39,104 bases of DNA from the NCBI GenBank assembly GCA_012267385.1, contig JAAXGW010000018.1:1-39104 (forward strand), given 5' to 3'. This document shows, piece after piece, positions 1 through 7,273 of the stretch (position 1 is its first letter; each line of letters opens with the position of its first letter). This DNA is from OMG group bacterium (GTDB lineage Bacteria > Pseudomonadota > Gammaproteobacteria > Pseudomonadales > Azotimanducaceae). The notes beneath the pieces are model-generated. The model worked only from the letters and a program-made list of their open reading frames with translations. It had not been told where the DNA came from and made no database searches. The position numbers were made by a program, and so were the translations under genes.

Positions 1-763
1 GTCGGGGTTGCCGATCGATTAACTCGGTCTCCAAGGTCGCAAACAAACTTTCAGCCATCGCGTTGTCATAGCAATCGCCGACGGATCCCATGGACAATTT
101 CACGTTCGCCGCGGCACAAGCTTGTCGAAACTTGAGCGACATGTACTGTGAACCATGGTCCGAGTGATGAATGACGTGCGCGGGGCGTCGAGTTTGGACC
201 GCCATCTGCAAGGCACGCACCATCAACTCGGCATCCTGCCTAGCAGACATGGACCACCCCACGACCCGACGTGAAAAAACATCTTGAATCGCCGCTAAAT
301 ACAGCGTTCCTTCCGACGTCGGTATGTCGGTCGCATCGGCCACCCACAGTTGATTCGGTCGCTCGGCTTGAAAGCTCCGACGGACTTGATCCGGTGCTAG
401 AACTACCGTTCCAGCTCGCTTCGGCTTACCCTTACGACGACGGCGACAGATGCCTTGGATACCCTGCTGTAACATCAATCGGGCCACTCGACGACGACTG
501 GTCCGAACCCCTTGGGCGCGTAACGTCGCAGGAATCCGCGGGGTGCCGTACACCCCGCGGGAAGCGGTATAAATCGCCTTGATCTGTGTCATTAATGCTT
601 GATCCGCGGCCGACCGTTGACTCGGTAACCGCTCCCGCCAAGCATAGTAACTACTTCGGGAGACTCGCAGTAGGCGACACCTCGCCACGATCGAAAATTC
701 GGCCTGGTGCACGTCTAGGAACTCGAAGACCCGCGTGGGGTCCTGGTCGTCTCCTTCGCGCAC
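1..763 (-). CDS. IS3-family transposase OrfB (DDE integrase), C-terminus outside window
   Basis: An open frame on the minus strand translates to a classic IS3 OrfB. It has an N-terminal HTH_21-like segment (VARCRLLRVSRSSYYAW), then the DDE core: first Asp in WVADATDI, second Asp in HHSDHGSQY, and Glu in DNAMAESLF. Exactly 35 residues separate the second Asp and the Glu (D-35-E). It catalyses strand cleavage and joining during transposition. The only start codon candidate in the overlap is GTG at 763, so expression as an OrfAB fusion by -1 frameshift is more likely. The frame runs off the window at RQPR. The matching C-terminus is seen in the other partial copy at 38931-39104. Confidence 0.92.
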   Translation of the reverse strand, partial: MREGDDQDPTRVFEFLDVHQAEFSIVARCRLLRVSRSSYYAWRERLPSQRSAADQALMTQIKAIYTASRGVYGTPRIPATLRAQGVRTSRRRVARLMLQQGIQGICRRRRKGKPKRAGTVVLAPDQVRRSFQAERPNQLWVADATDIPTSEGTLYLAAIQDVFSRRVVGWSMSARQDAELMVRALQMAVQTRRPAHVIHHSDHGSQYMSLKFRQACAAANVKLSMGSVGDCYDNAMAESLFATLETELIDRQPR

Positions 764-999
764 CAGGCCGTGGCCTTTGCGAAGAGGTCGCGCTCTTCTT
801 TGGTCCGAGCTAATTCACGGCGTAACGCACGTTCCCGTTCCCGCCAACCCAGCAGACCCTCCTGAGCTTCTTTCAGCCAATTCCGAACCGTTTGATCAGC
901 GAGACCAAATTCCTTCGCCACCGATGCGATCGAGCGACCGGACTGAACCCATGCTACGATCTGTTCTCGATACTCCAAAGAGTAGTGTTTTCTTGCCAT
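715..999 (-). CDS. IS3-family transposase OrfA (HTH DNA-binding subunit)
   Basis: A 94-aa protein starting MARKHYSLEYREQIV, with a helix-turn-helix (about residues 10-45, including SIASVAKEFGLADQTVRNW) followed by a charged heptad-like helix (about 45-80), as in OrfA proteins of the IS3 family. It binds the element ends and is normally fused to OrfB by -1 frameshifting. It overlaps orfB by about 49 nt, and orfB is in the -1 frame. I see no canonical A6G slippery heptamer in the overlap; the region near GCAAAGG is the most A-rich candidate. The C-terminal tail after about residue 80 is Thr/Arg/Ser-rich and is probably just the zero-frame end. Confidence 0.92.
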   Translation of the reverse strand: MARKHYSLEYREQIVAWVQSGRSIASVAKEFGLADQTVRNWLKEAQEGLLGWRERERALRRELARTKEERDLFAKATAWCAKETTRTPRGSSSS

Positions 1000-1030
1000 A
1001 ATAGGGACTCCTCAACATTTTCTAATTGTA

Positions 1031-1057
1031 GGTGTCCATCAAACTGAGGCAACTTCA
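1031..1057 (-). repeat. Terminal inverted repeat of the left IS3 element
   Basis: Read on the minus strand from 1057 inward, this matches the plus-strand sequence beginning at 38921 for 20 bases, then with a single G/A difference before GACA. It is the orfA-proximal end of the element. Confidence 0.88.
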
Positions 1058-1254
1058 GATCGCCTGAAACGATAATATGCGGTCGCTTACAAGTGTTCAG
1101 GACTTATCTTAATATTTCCCTGATATTTCTTGCTATTTTCGATGAAGGAATTTAAGATTAAGGCCGTTGTCGACTCGATTAATTGCTAAATGTTGTAAAT
1201 ACTAATTCGTAATTTAGAGTAAAAATCAACGACCTACTGGTTCGTTTTAACTAC

Positions 1255-1259
1255 GGAGG
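1255..1259 (+). promoter_or_regulatory. Strong Shine-Dalgarno for the 66-aa ORF
   Basis: GGAGG lies 6 nt before the ATG at 1266. This near-consensus site is the main reason to accept the small ORF as a real gene. Confidence 0.65.
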
Positions 1260-1265
1260 TTAAAC

Positions 1266-1466
1266 ATGTTCAACAAGATTAAACGCAAGCCCAAACCGTT
1301 GCCGCTCGAAGTACGACAAGCGATGGCAGATCCCGATTTCCAGAAAAAGGTTCGGGATTTAATGGTGGCATTGCAACAGACGAACTGGATAGAGGACGAG
1401 GAAAGCTCCTCAGAAAACAGAAAGATAAATCTAATTATGAAGAATCGAAGTGAAGATAACATTTAA
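1266..1466 (+). CDS. Small basic protein of unknown function (66 aa)
   Basis: It begins MFNKIKRKPKPLPLEVRQAM. The N-terminus is Lys/Arg/Pro-rich and is followed by a predicted amphipathic helix (PDFQKKVRDLMVALQQ) and an acidic Glu/Ser patch. There are no membrane segments and I recognise no family. The GGAGG ribosome-binding site is near-perfect. Its last 17 nt overlap the start of the following ORF, which suggests coupled translation of a two-gene unit just inside the IS boundary. Confidence 0.55.
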   Translation: MFNKIKRKPKPLPLEVRQAMADPDFQKKVRDLMVALQQTNWIEDEESSSENRKINLIMKNRSEDNI

Positions 1467-1716
1467 AAAGCGAGAAGAAGGGATTTCAGATTGGATGGTA
1501 TATGACATTTACATCGACAGTCATGAATCCCCCTATTTCATAATTCGAACTATCAGGAAGAACGATGGAATGGTGTTGTCTAAAGGTGATATTGTTGACT
1601 CGACTTGGATACTGGACTCAGAGGAGTTTGATAACAATTTTGACGTGTGCCTAGAAACCACAAAACTAACAGAAGCCCAGGCCAAAGCGACCCAATGGAT
1701 CATCGAAAACAACTAA
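1450..1716 (+). CDS. Unknown small protein (88 aa)
   Basis: This GTG-start ORF overlaps the 66-aa gene by 17 nt in another frame. The protein (MKITFKKREEGISDWMVYDI...) is soluble, acidic and rich in Ile/Asp. It looks like a small alpha/beta domain with a C-terminal helix (LTEAQAKATQWIIENN). I do not recognise a family. The tight overlap and shared strand suggest that the two are expressed together. The Shine-Dalgarno is weak (GAAG), in keeping with translational coupling. Confidence 0.5.
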   Translation: MKITFKKREEGISDWMVYDIYIDSHESPYFIIRTIRKNDGMVLSKGDIVDSTWILDSEEFDNNFDVCLETTKLTEAQAKATQWIIENN

Positions 1717-1788
1717 ATTGATTACTGAAGGACAGTAAAGTAATTCATTGCTCTGGATATTCAGCGGTACAGGCTGTAAACAAGTATA

Positions 1789-2480
1789 TTAGTCCCTTTC
1801 AATTGGCTCGTGCAGTTGTCTAGATGCTAATCGTTCAAACATTCGCTCTTTGTGTCCGAGTTGGGACGCGATTTCCCGTAGTTCAATTTCTGATAGATCA
1901 AAGCGTGCGTTAAATATACCGTCGAGAACCGCTAGCCGGTCAATGTCCTCAAGTTGCAAAGCGTGCTTGACAGCTTGGTCTAGATCTGCAACAGACCATT
2001 CCTCAAATACAAACGTCAGAAGAACCTTTCGTCGTTCCGAACCAACTTTCTCGACGAGAGATATAGCTTGTTCAGGATCGACTACCGCAATCCTTTGAAT
2101 TGCGGCATCTTGAAGTTCCTCAAGGAGTGAAGCATCGGTGCCTTCGATGCTCTTATCGAAGACTTCAATGAGTTGTGCAACGTTAGCATTAGCCAAAGCA
2201 CGGTGCAACGATGTCATGCGTATGTAGGAACTTTTACCCCTGATCATTTTTTCGAGATCAGGGGCGACGATAGCTCAGAGCCATCTGTCCCGACATCTAT
2301 GTGGAACTTGTGATCTTCTCGTTCCTGCTCTGAGAGCAACAACGATTTTGCTGTGCCGTCTCGAAAGAAGGCTGGTTCTACTAACACAAAGTAACCTCCA
2401 GCAAACAATCCAGATGTTATCACCCCAAATAACAATCCAATTAATAACTGCTTCTTGTTTTGTACCGTGTTCTTATCCAT
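1789..2480 (-). pseudogene. Broken, shortened paralogue of the 605-aa helical-repeat membrane protein
   Basis: Two frames together resemble the first third of the gene at 2575-4392. Frame 1 (2480-2244, start MDKNTVQ, parallel to MDQSRL in the paralogue) gives a membrane anchor (LLIGLLFGVITSGLFAGGYF). It stops at TGA right after AAAAAA. Frame 2 (2247-1789) starts on the last A of that run (ATGA overlap) and matches residues of about 75-220 of the paralogue: LEELQDAAIQRI aligns with LRDELQDAAVRKL, and FEEWSVADLDQAV with FQEFSWVDLDRAI. The remaining roughly 400 residues of the paralogue are absent. The join could be a real frameshift mutation, a -1 programmed shift at A6, or stop-restart coupling. 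A GTG at 2486 is an alternative start. Confidence 0.7.
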
Positions 2481-2574
2481 TTCCACTGTTAGGTTTCAGT
2501 AATTGTCTTGGAAAAAATGTCTGACGCTTCAGTGCGAAAACTCGACAGACTTTGGCATGAATATGTATGCCATC

Positions 2575-4392
2575 TCATTCAGCTTCATCATCCTCGTTGA
2601 CAAGACTCTCAAACTTTTTTACCTGTTCATCATTCAAAAAAGGTAGGTCACTAAAGGAGTTGTAAAACAATAGGACGTCGCTACAGTGTCGCTTGAAATC
2701 GTCGTTTGGAAGTGAATCAAATTTGTCGATTAAGTACTGAGGGCTCTTACTCGCGATTTGCCGCGCGAAGTATTCGAAGTACTTGAACTGTGCTTCAATT
2801 GTTTCGTCCTCAACTAGACTAAACATTCCGTCAAAGTCGTTCAGGTATAGTAAAGTAGAAGCTATACCCTTGAGCACACTTAGACGAGTCTCGGGATTCC
2901 GCGCGTGATCTATTAGTTCAAGCGCGCCATCCCTTCCTTGAACTCCTATTACCGTTGCTTCAGGGCCGATTCCTCTATCATTCAATGGAAGTGTAAGTGC
3001 GAGGGCCAAAGCCTCCTCTGTATTGTTGCGGGCCATCGCAGCCAGCGCTGACCTCGAATAACCGCGCTGTAAACCACTAGTTTTCTCATATTCCGAAGCC
3101 CAACGAAAAGCAGCGCTTGGATCGTGTTTAATCCAACTATCCATTAAGTTGCCGAGTAACCAATTCCGGGATTCCTGATCTTCGATCTGTTCAGCAAACG
3201 CAGGGACAGACTCGGGTGAAGTCCAGCGCATCTCCAACAACGCCGTGTTTCGACTAAATTCCTGAAGATGTTCTGGAAGTTGCTCTAGGTTGGCCATCAA
3301 AGTATGGGGATTGGAACTCGCCCAGCCTTCGATCGCGGCGCGTTGCATGCGCATCGGATCCTCGGCTCCCAAATCCATCCAAATTGCGGCTTTAAAGGCA
3401 TCCAAACCATTCTCGTCTGCCCAAAATTGCACGACACTCAACAAGGCTGCGCGATCTTCTTTGCGCAACTTCTCAACGATTTTCCGCGCCAGTACTGGTT
3501 CCTCGGAGATCAAAGTGCTCAATAGCTGTTGGGTTAACCAAGAACGACTTTCGCGATGTGGAAACGACGAATTGATCGATTCAACCGCGAGCAATCCATC
3601 TCGAATTATCCAAGACCGCGCTATGTGCAGCAGAGCCGTTCGTTGTGAGTCGGAAAGTGATTCGAGATCAGCTCCGTATTCCTGAATGAATTGGATCCAG
3701 GTGCCAGCAGGATCGTCGATGTGCTTATCAATGAGTTCAAGCGCTGCTAATTCGTGAAACGATTGTTCATTGTCAAGTTCTTTTGCAAGATTTAATCGGT
3801 CTTCAGCTTCTATATCCGTTCTTGCTGTCAGAATACCCTCAACTGCGGCTCGCTTGAGTTTGTCCTCCAGTCGTTCGGCTTCAGCAATCGCGCGATCTAA
3901 ATCGACCCAAGAAAATTCCTGAAACAACGCTTTTACCAAAGAGAACTGACGTTCGTCCGGCAGTGCTGTAATGTGTTTCAAGGCACGGCGGAGGTGAAAG
4001 CTGGACAGTTTTCGGACGGCTGCATCTTGTAGTTCGTCTCTCAGTACACTTGAGTCAAAGTCTTCACCTAAAGCTACGACTTTTCGAAGACCATTCTCAT
4101 TGAAATTGTCGAAAACGTCGGCTATGGCTAGCTTTCGCTCAAGGGGACCCATCGACGAGAAATGACGCTCGAGACTCTTTCCTGACTTGAGCAAGCTCTC
4201 AAGTTCGGATCCCAACTGATACCCGATTCCCTGGTCCGATTCGTCGAACTGTGCATCGTCCGCTTCCTGTTTGTCAGATTGAGAATCCTCTTGATCACGA
4301 ACAAATAGGAAGGTTAATACGGCCGCACAAACCACAAACGTTCCAATCGCAAACCCGATTAGGAATTTAGTAGTTAATCGGGATTGATCCAT
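2575..4392 (-). CDS. Membrane-anchored helical-repeat protein of unknown function (605 aa)
   Basis: Residues 1-9 are short and polar. A single membrane segment follows (about 10-31, FLIGFAIGTFVVCAAVLTFL), then an acidic linker (QEDSQSDKQEADDAQFDESD). The rest is all helical. From about residue 60 onward degenerate units of about 30-35 residues recur, several carrying the pattern W-x3-(D/N)P-x2-A: for example SWIKHDPSAAFRWASEYE, EGWASSNPHTLMANLEQLP and RSWIIRDGLLAVES. The topology predicted is N-in with the repeat solenoid in the periplasm, probably a scaffold for protein contacts. No catalytic motif is visible. A shortened broken paralogue follows immediately downstream, so this is the intact member of a tandem duplication. 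I cannot name a family. Confidence 0.75.
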   Translation of the reverse strand: MDQSRLTTKFLIGFAIGTFVVCAAVLTFLFVRDQEDSQSDKQEADDAQFDESDQGIGYQLGSELESLLKSGKSLERHFSSMGPLERKLAIADVFDNFNENGLRKVVALGEDFDSSVLRDELQDAAVRKLSSFHLRRALKHITALPDERQFSLVKALFQEFSWVDLDRAIAEAERLEDKLKRAAVEGILTARTDIEAEDRLNLAKELDNEQSFHELAALELIDKHIDDPAGTWIQFIQEYGADLESLSDSQRTALLHIARSWIIRDGLLAVESINSSFPHRESRSWLTQQLLSTLISEEPVLARKIVEKLRKEDRAALLSVVQFWADENGLDAFKAAIWMDLGAEDPMRMQRAAIEGWASSNPHTLMANLEQLPEHLQEFSRNTALLEMRWTSPESVPAFAEQIEDQESRNWLLGNLMDSWIKHDPSAAFRWASEYEKTSGLQRGYSRSALAAMARNNTEEALALALTLPLNDRGIGPEATVIGVQGRDGALELIDHARNPETRLSVLKGIASTLLYLNDFDGMFSLVEDETIEAQFKYFEYFARQIASKSPQYLIDKFDSLPNDDFKRHCSDVLLFYNSFSDLPFLNDEQVKKFESLVNEDDEAE

Positions 4393-4455
4393 ACATGATT
4401 ACCAGTAAGGAAGTTGAAATCTAAAGTGGTCACATTTTGGAAACAATGACAACGT

Positions 4456-4472
4456 TACATCAGTAATGTAAG
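4456..4472. repeat. Short inverted repeat between two minus-strand genes
   Basis: TTACAT and ATGTAA arms are separated by 5 nt, in the 137-bp gap upstream of the 605-aa gene and downstream of the secreted-protein gene. It could be an operator or a weak hairpin. There is no T-run to support a terminator. Confidence 0.3.
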
Positions 4473-4529
4473 AGCAATATCGTTTTATTGATGCTGTACA
4501 ACTCGAAAATGCTATTGCGTCGGTGTGTT

Positions 4530-5486
4530 CTATCTTCTGTTCAAGGCGGTTGTTAGGTTCACGATCTTAGTAGAGACGGTAGCTCGACCAAATACGCGCC
4601 GGAGGGCAACTTGAGGATAGGAATCGCGAACTTCGACTAACTTAGCAACGGATTTCTTTGTATCCGCAAACCCACCAGCTGTTGAAAGAATGTTCCCTTC
4701 GATCTGAGTAGCAGGATTGGTATGAGGTGCGGCATTAGGGTCAAGCAATCCGAATGATCTTACGTGTGCATTTAGCGAACCCAGTGAGTATACCGTCGGA
4801 AGAGTTCCAACCACTGATTGGTGTAAACTGTCAAAACGCAATGAACCTGTTTCATCTTCTTTCTCTTTTGAAGGATAGCAGTTGGTACATCCATGTCTGA
4901 ACCAAATATGTGGGTTGAGAGAATCGGAATCTTCTGGATCGAGACTATAGCTTACACACACTTTTCGGTATGATTGAATAGAACCATTTCTGCAATTCTG
5001 TACACATACGGAATCGTTAGGAGCGATGGTGTAATTGCTCGATTCGGTTCCCTCAACTGTAGTTGCGTTTCCGTCGTCGCTAGAAGTGTTCCCGTCATCG
5101 ATAGATTCGTTCTCCTCGGTCGTAGGTGGTACAGAGTCACAGTCACGTGTGTCGTACATCCAACACTCCCAAATGCAGGGAAGATTCGACTCCGACTCTG
5201 ACTCGGACAACAGAATGACCGAAGAAGTCTTCTCGTCGACAAGAAGAAATTCTAAGTTGGATTCTTCGTTCGGATAAACGGGTAAGAATTGAACTGGAAG
5301 TTCTACCTTGTCGTCTACGATAAGAAGTGGAAGTGGAACCAAGGGAATCGGAGAGCCAGCTAAGAATTGGACCTGCAACTTGGTCTCCGGATCTACTGTA
5401 TCCGCAAAGGCAGTATGCACCGGGACGAAGAATATCACTATCAAGCCAAGAGTAGCCGAGAATTTCGACTTAGCATTCTCATTCAT
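4530..5486 (-). CDS. Secreted Cys-rich protein with TSP1-like motif (318 aa)
   Basis: The start is placed at 5486 (MNENAKSKFSATLG) because GGGAGG lies at 5493-5498. It gives a standard Sec signal peptide (hydrophobic LGLIVIFFVPVHTAFA, cleavage after AFA). The mature part has a hydrophobic Pro/Leu-rich segment, then a region with eight cysteines in the order PCIWECW, RDCD, SVCVQNC, KVC, HGCTNC. The stretch C-x3-C-x2-G-x5-R-x2-C resembles the core of a thrombospondin type 1 repeat. Between the first Cys cluster and this core is an acidic Asn/Ser/Thr linker. The C-terminal 90 residues are Cys-free. Export and disulfide bonding are inferred; the function is unknown. An upstream in-frame start at 5534 would hide the signal peptide and is less likely. 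Confidence 0.72.
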   Translation of the reverse strand: MNENAKSKFSATLGLIVIFFVPVHTAFADTVDPETKLQVQFLAGSPIPLVPLPLLIVDDKVELPVQFLPVYPNEESNLEFLLVDEKTSSVILLSESESESNLPCIWECWMYDTRDCDSVPPTTEENESIDDGNTSSDDGNATTVEGTESSNYTIAPNDSVCVQNCRNGSIQSYRKVCVSYSLDPEDSDSLNPHIWFRHGCTNCYPSKEKEDETGSLRFDSLHQSVVGTLPTVYSLGSLNAHVRSFGLLDPNAAPHTNPATQIEGNILSTAGGFADTKKSVAKLVEVRDSYPQVALRRVFGRATVSTKIVNLTTALNRR

Positions 5487-5492
5487 CGATAA

Positions 5493-5498
5493 CCTCCC
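5493..5498 (-). promoter_or_regulatory. Shine-Dalgarno deciding the start of the secreted Cys-rich protein
   Basis: GGGAGG on the minus strand, 6 nt before the ATG at 5486. It selects the start that exposes a signal peptide. Confidence 0.65.
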
Positions 5499-6074
5499 AC
5501 TATAAATCGGTTTTAAAGTGCTGGTTGTGCCCAACTAAGACCCTTTACGATTATATACGACCTTATTGAAAATCGAGGTCATACCCAATGACTCTACACT
5601 GCTCAATAGGACCCAGTTTTCAATAGAAAATCTTCTCCTTTATAAAGGTTCAATACTGTAATTTTTAGTTACTGAAGACTTGTCGTTTCTGAGTGTTCGA
5701 TTCTTTGGTAGAGTCGAGTATCCTTAATCTTGGAACCTTGTTTTTACATGGAATGAAGACATCTTCAGGAAACAAGTAGACCAAAACCTATTCGTAAGAT
5801 TCGAAGAAATTCGATGGTAGATCGTTAGGTCAATTAAACTAGAATCTGTAGTCACCACTTCTCGAGTTTGCCATCCCGTTGGAACAATGTTCGATTTACC
5901 GTGTATTTCGCCAATTTCCATGCTAACAAATTGTCAACCTAAATTGATCGCACATTAGAATCAGAGTCTGTAGTCGGTTCGAGAGTGTTGTTTGAACTGG
6001 ATGAAGTGCAGACACTAAAAGCAGGGATTGGTTATTTGTGGAGTTAGGTCAATCGAAAACAGGAAGGTAAACAA
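5499..6074. other. Intergenic gap upstream of the dUTPase gene and of the Cys-rich gene
   Basis: This divergent gap of about 575 bp is AT-rich and holds no ORF I trust. It contains a small inverted repeat (TGAAGA-CA-TCTTCA, 5754-5767) and, at 6061-6067, the AGGAAGG ribosome-binding site of the dUTPase gene. It presumably carries the promoters of both flanking genes, but I see no clear -35/-10 pair. Confidence 0.5.
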
Positions 6075-6725
6075 GTGACAGCGACATCTTTTGGCTCGTG
6101 CCTACGCGAAATGATGGATCTACAGCACACGCACAATCAACAAGTACATCCCCAATGGCACAAACAAGGCTATCCGTTTCACCGCGCTATTTGGACCGAA
6201 TGTGCAGAACTTCTAGATCACTATGGTTGGAAGTGGTGGAAACTCCAAGAACCAGATCTCGTTCAGGTCAAACTAGAAATCGTTGACATTTGGCACTTCG
6301 GTCTTTCGATGATCATCGTTGCCGAACAAAGTGTCGAAGAACTCGCGCGCGAGATGCTCGAGCGCGAGCAGGACTGTAGCGTGGTTGGACCCAGCTTTAT
6401 TCCCTCCGTGGAAGCACTAGCCCAACAGGCTCTAGATCGACGATTCGACACGATAGCCTTCATGGACATGATGAACGCGCTACCGTTTCCTTTGCAAGAT
6501 CTATATGGCATTTACAAAGGGAAGAATGTGCTAAATCGATTCCGACAAGCAAATGGCTATCAGGATGGTAGCTATCAGAAATTTTGGAAGGGAAAAGAAG
6601 ACAACGTGCATCTCGCGGAACTAGTCCTAACTGTAGATCCATACGACGCAAAGTTTCTTTCCGAATTGTATAGCCAACTAGAGAATAGGTATTGTGAATT
6701 AACGGCTGAAGGGCAACGCCTCTAG
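6075..6725 (+). CDS. All-alpha (dimeric) dUTP diphosphatase
   Basis: It hydrolyses dUTP to dUMP and pyrophosphate, keeping uracil out of DNA and supplying dUMP for thymidylate synthesis. The sequence has the MazG-like all-alpha NTP pyrophosphatase signature of dimeric dUTPases: metal-binding acidic pairs in AIWTECAELLDHYGWKWWK and KLEIVDIWHFGLS, and the late GKNVLNRFRQANGY and FWKGKEDN segments. Length (216 aa) is normal. The start is GTG at 6075, with AGGAAGG 7 nt upstream; no better ATG exists. A Nudix hydrolase follows after 2 nt, so the two form an operon for nucleotide-pool cleaning. This is not the trimeric beta-fold Dut. Confidence 0.9.
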   Translation: MTATSFGSCLREMMDLQHTHNQQVHPQWHKQGYPFHRAIWTECAELLDHYGWKWWKLQEPDLVQVKLEIVDIWHFGLSMIIVAEQSVEELAREMLEREQDCSVVGPSFIPSVEALAQQALDRRFDTIAFMDMMNALPFPLQDLYGIYKGKNVLNRFRQANGYQDGSYQKFWKGKEDNVHLAELVLTVDPYDAKFLSELYSQLENRYCELTAEGQRL

Positions 6726-6727
6726 GC

Positions 6728-7273
6728 ATGATGCACAGTTGTCACTTATTTCCCGAAGACTGGAAACCTCCTGTTATTGCAACACTTATTTACGTCATAC
6801 GGGACGAAAAAGTTCTTCTCATCGAAAAGAAACGCGGGCACGGTGCTGGAAAAGTGAACGCGCCCGGAGGAAAAGTTACATCATCTGAGTCGTTGATGGC
6901 TTGTGCTGTTCGCGAGTGCGAAGAGGAAGTCGGAATCATTGCGCACAATCCTCAACACCGAGGACTATTGCGTTTTCAGGATTTGGTGAACGGCTTTGCG
7001 TTGCAGGGTGCGGTTTTCGTCGCTACGGAGTTCTCCGGAACTCTTAAGGAAACTAAAGAAGCGACTCCGTTTTGGTGTTTAAAGAGTGCTATTCCGTACG
7101 AATTAATGTGGGAAGACGATCAGTACTGGTTGCCCCATGTCTTGGGAGGAAAGCAAATAGCTGGTGATTTCTATTTTCGAAACGATCAATTGGTGTCTTG
7201 GGGTCTAGAAATCAAGTCAAAATTCAACTCGGAGCGAGGAGAACTTTCACCTTCTAGCAGACTTCCAGCATGA
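6728..7273 (+). CDS. MTH1-like Nudix hydrolase (oxidised purine nucleotide phosphatase)
   Basis: A perfect Nudix box (G-x5-E-x7-RECEEEVGI) begins at GGKVTSSE, near residue 47. Beyond the box, the C-terminal part ELMWEDDQYWLPHVLGGKQIAG followed by FYFRNDQLVSW resembles human MTH1 closely, including the W-x-DD-x-YW-x-P motif whose acidic pair reads the oxidised base. The likely role is hydrolysis of 8-oxo-dGTP or 2-OH-dATP to monophosphates. It lies 2 nt after the dUTPase stop. Two adjacent ATGs (MMHSC) are possible starts. Its last 20 nt overlap the 3' end of the convergent aminotransferase gene. The substrate is inferred from similarity. Confidence 0.88.
   Translation: MMHSCHLFPEDWKPPVIATLIYVIRDEKVLLIEKKRGHGAGKVNAPGGKVTSSESLMACAVRECEEEVGIIAHNPQHRGLLRFQDLVNGFALQGAVFVATEFSGTLKETKEATPFWCLKSAIPYELMWEDDQYWLPHVLGGKQIAGDFYFRNDQLVSWGLEIKSKFNSERGELSPSSRLPA

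Larger units (their letters stand above)
1..1057 (-). mobile_element. IS3-family insertion sequence, partial (cut by window start)
   Basis: Two overlapping minus-strand transposase frames (orfA and orfB) lie inside a terminal inverted repeat that ends at 1057. Reading inward, the IR begins TGAAGTTGCCTCAGTTTGAT, with the TGA start usual for IS3-family ends. The same 20 bases open the partial element at 38921. The window begins inside orfB, so the downstream end of this copy is not seen. The three bases next to the IR are GAT (1058-1060). Confidence 0.93.

Noticed and set aside
271-641. Plus- and minus-strand ORFs within the left IS
   Set aside because: They are shadows of orfB in other frames; the orfB frame carries the DDE motif.
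5724-5921. 65-aa minus-strand ORF in the 5.5-6.1 kb gap
   Set aside because: Composition is not protein-like, there is no ribosome-binding site, and it has no recognisable motif.
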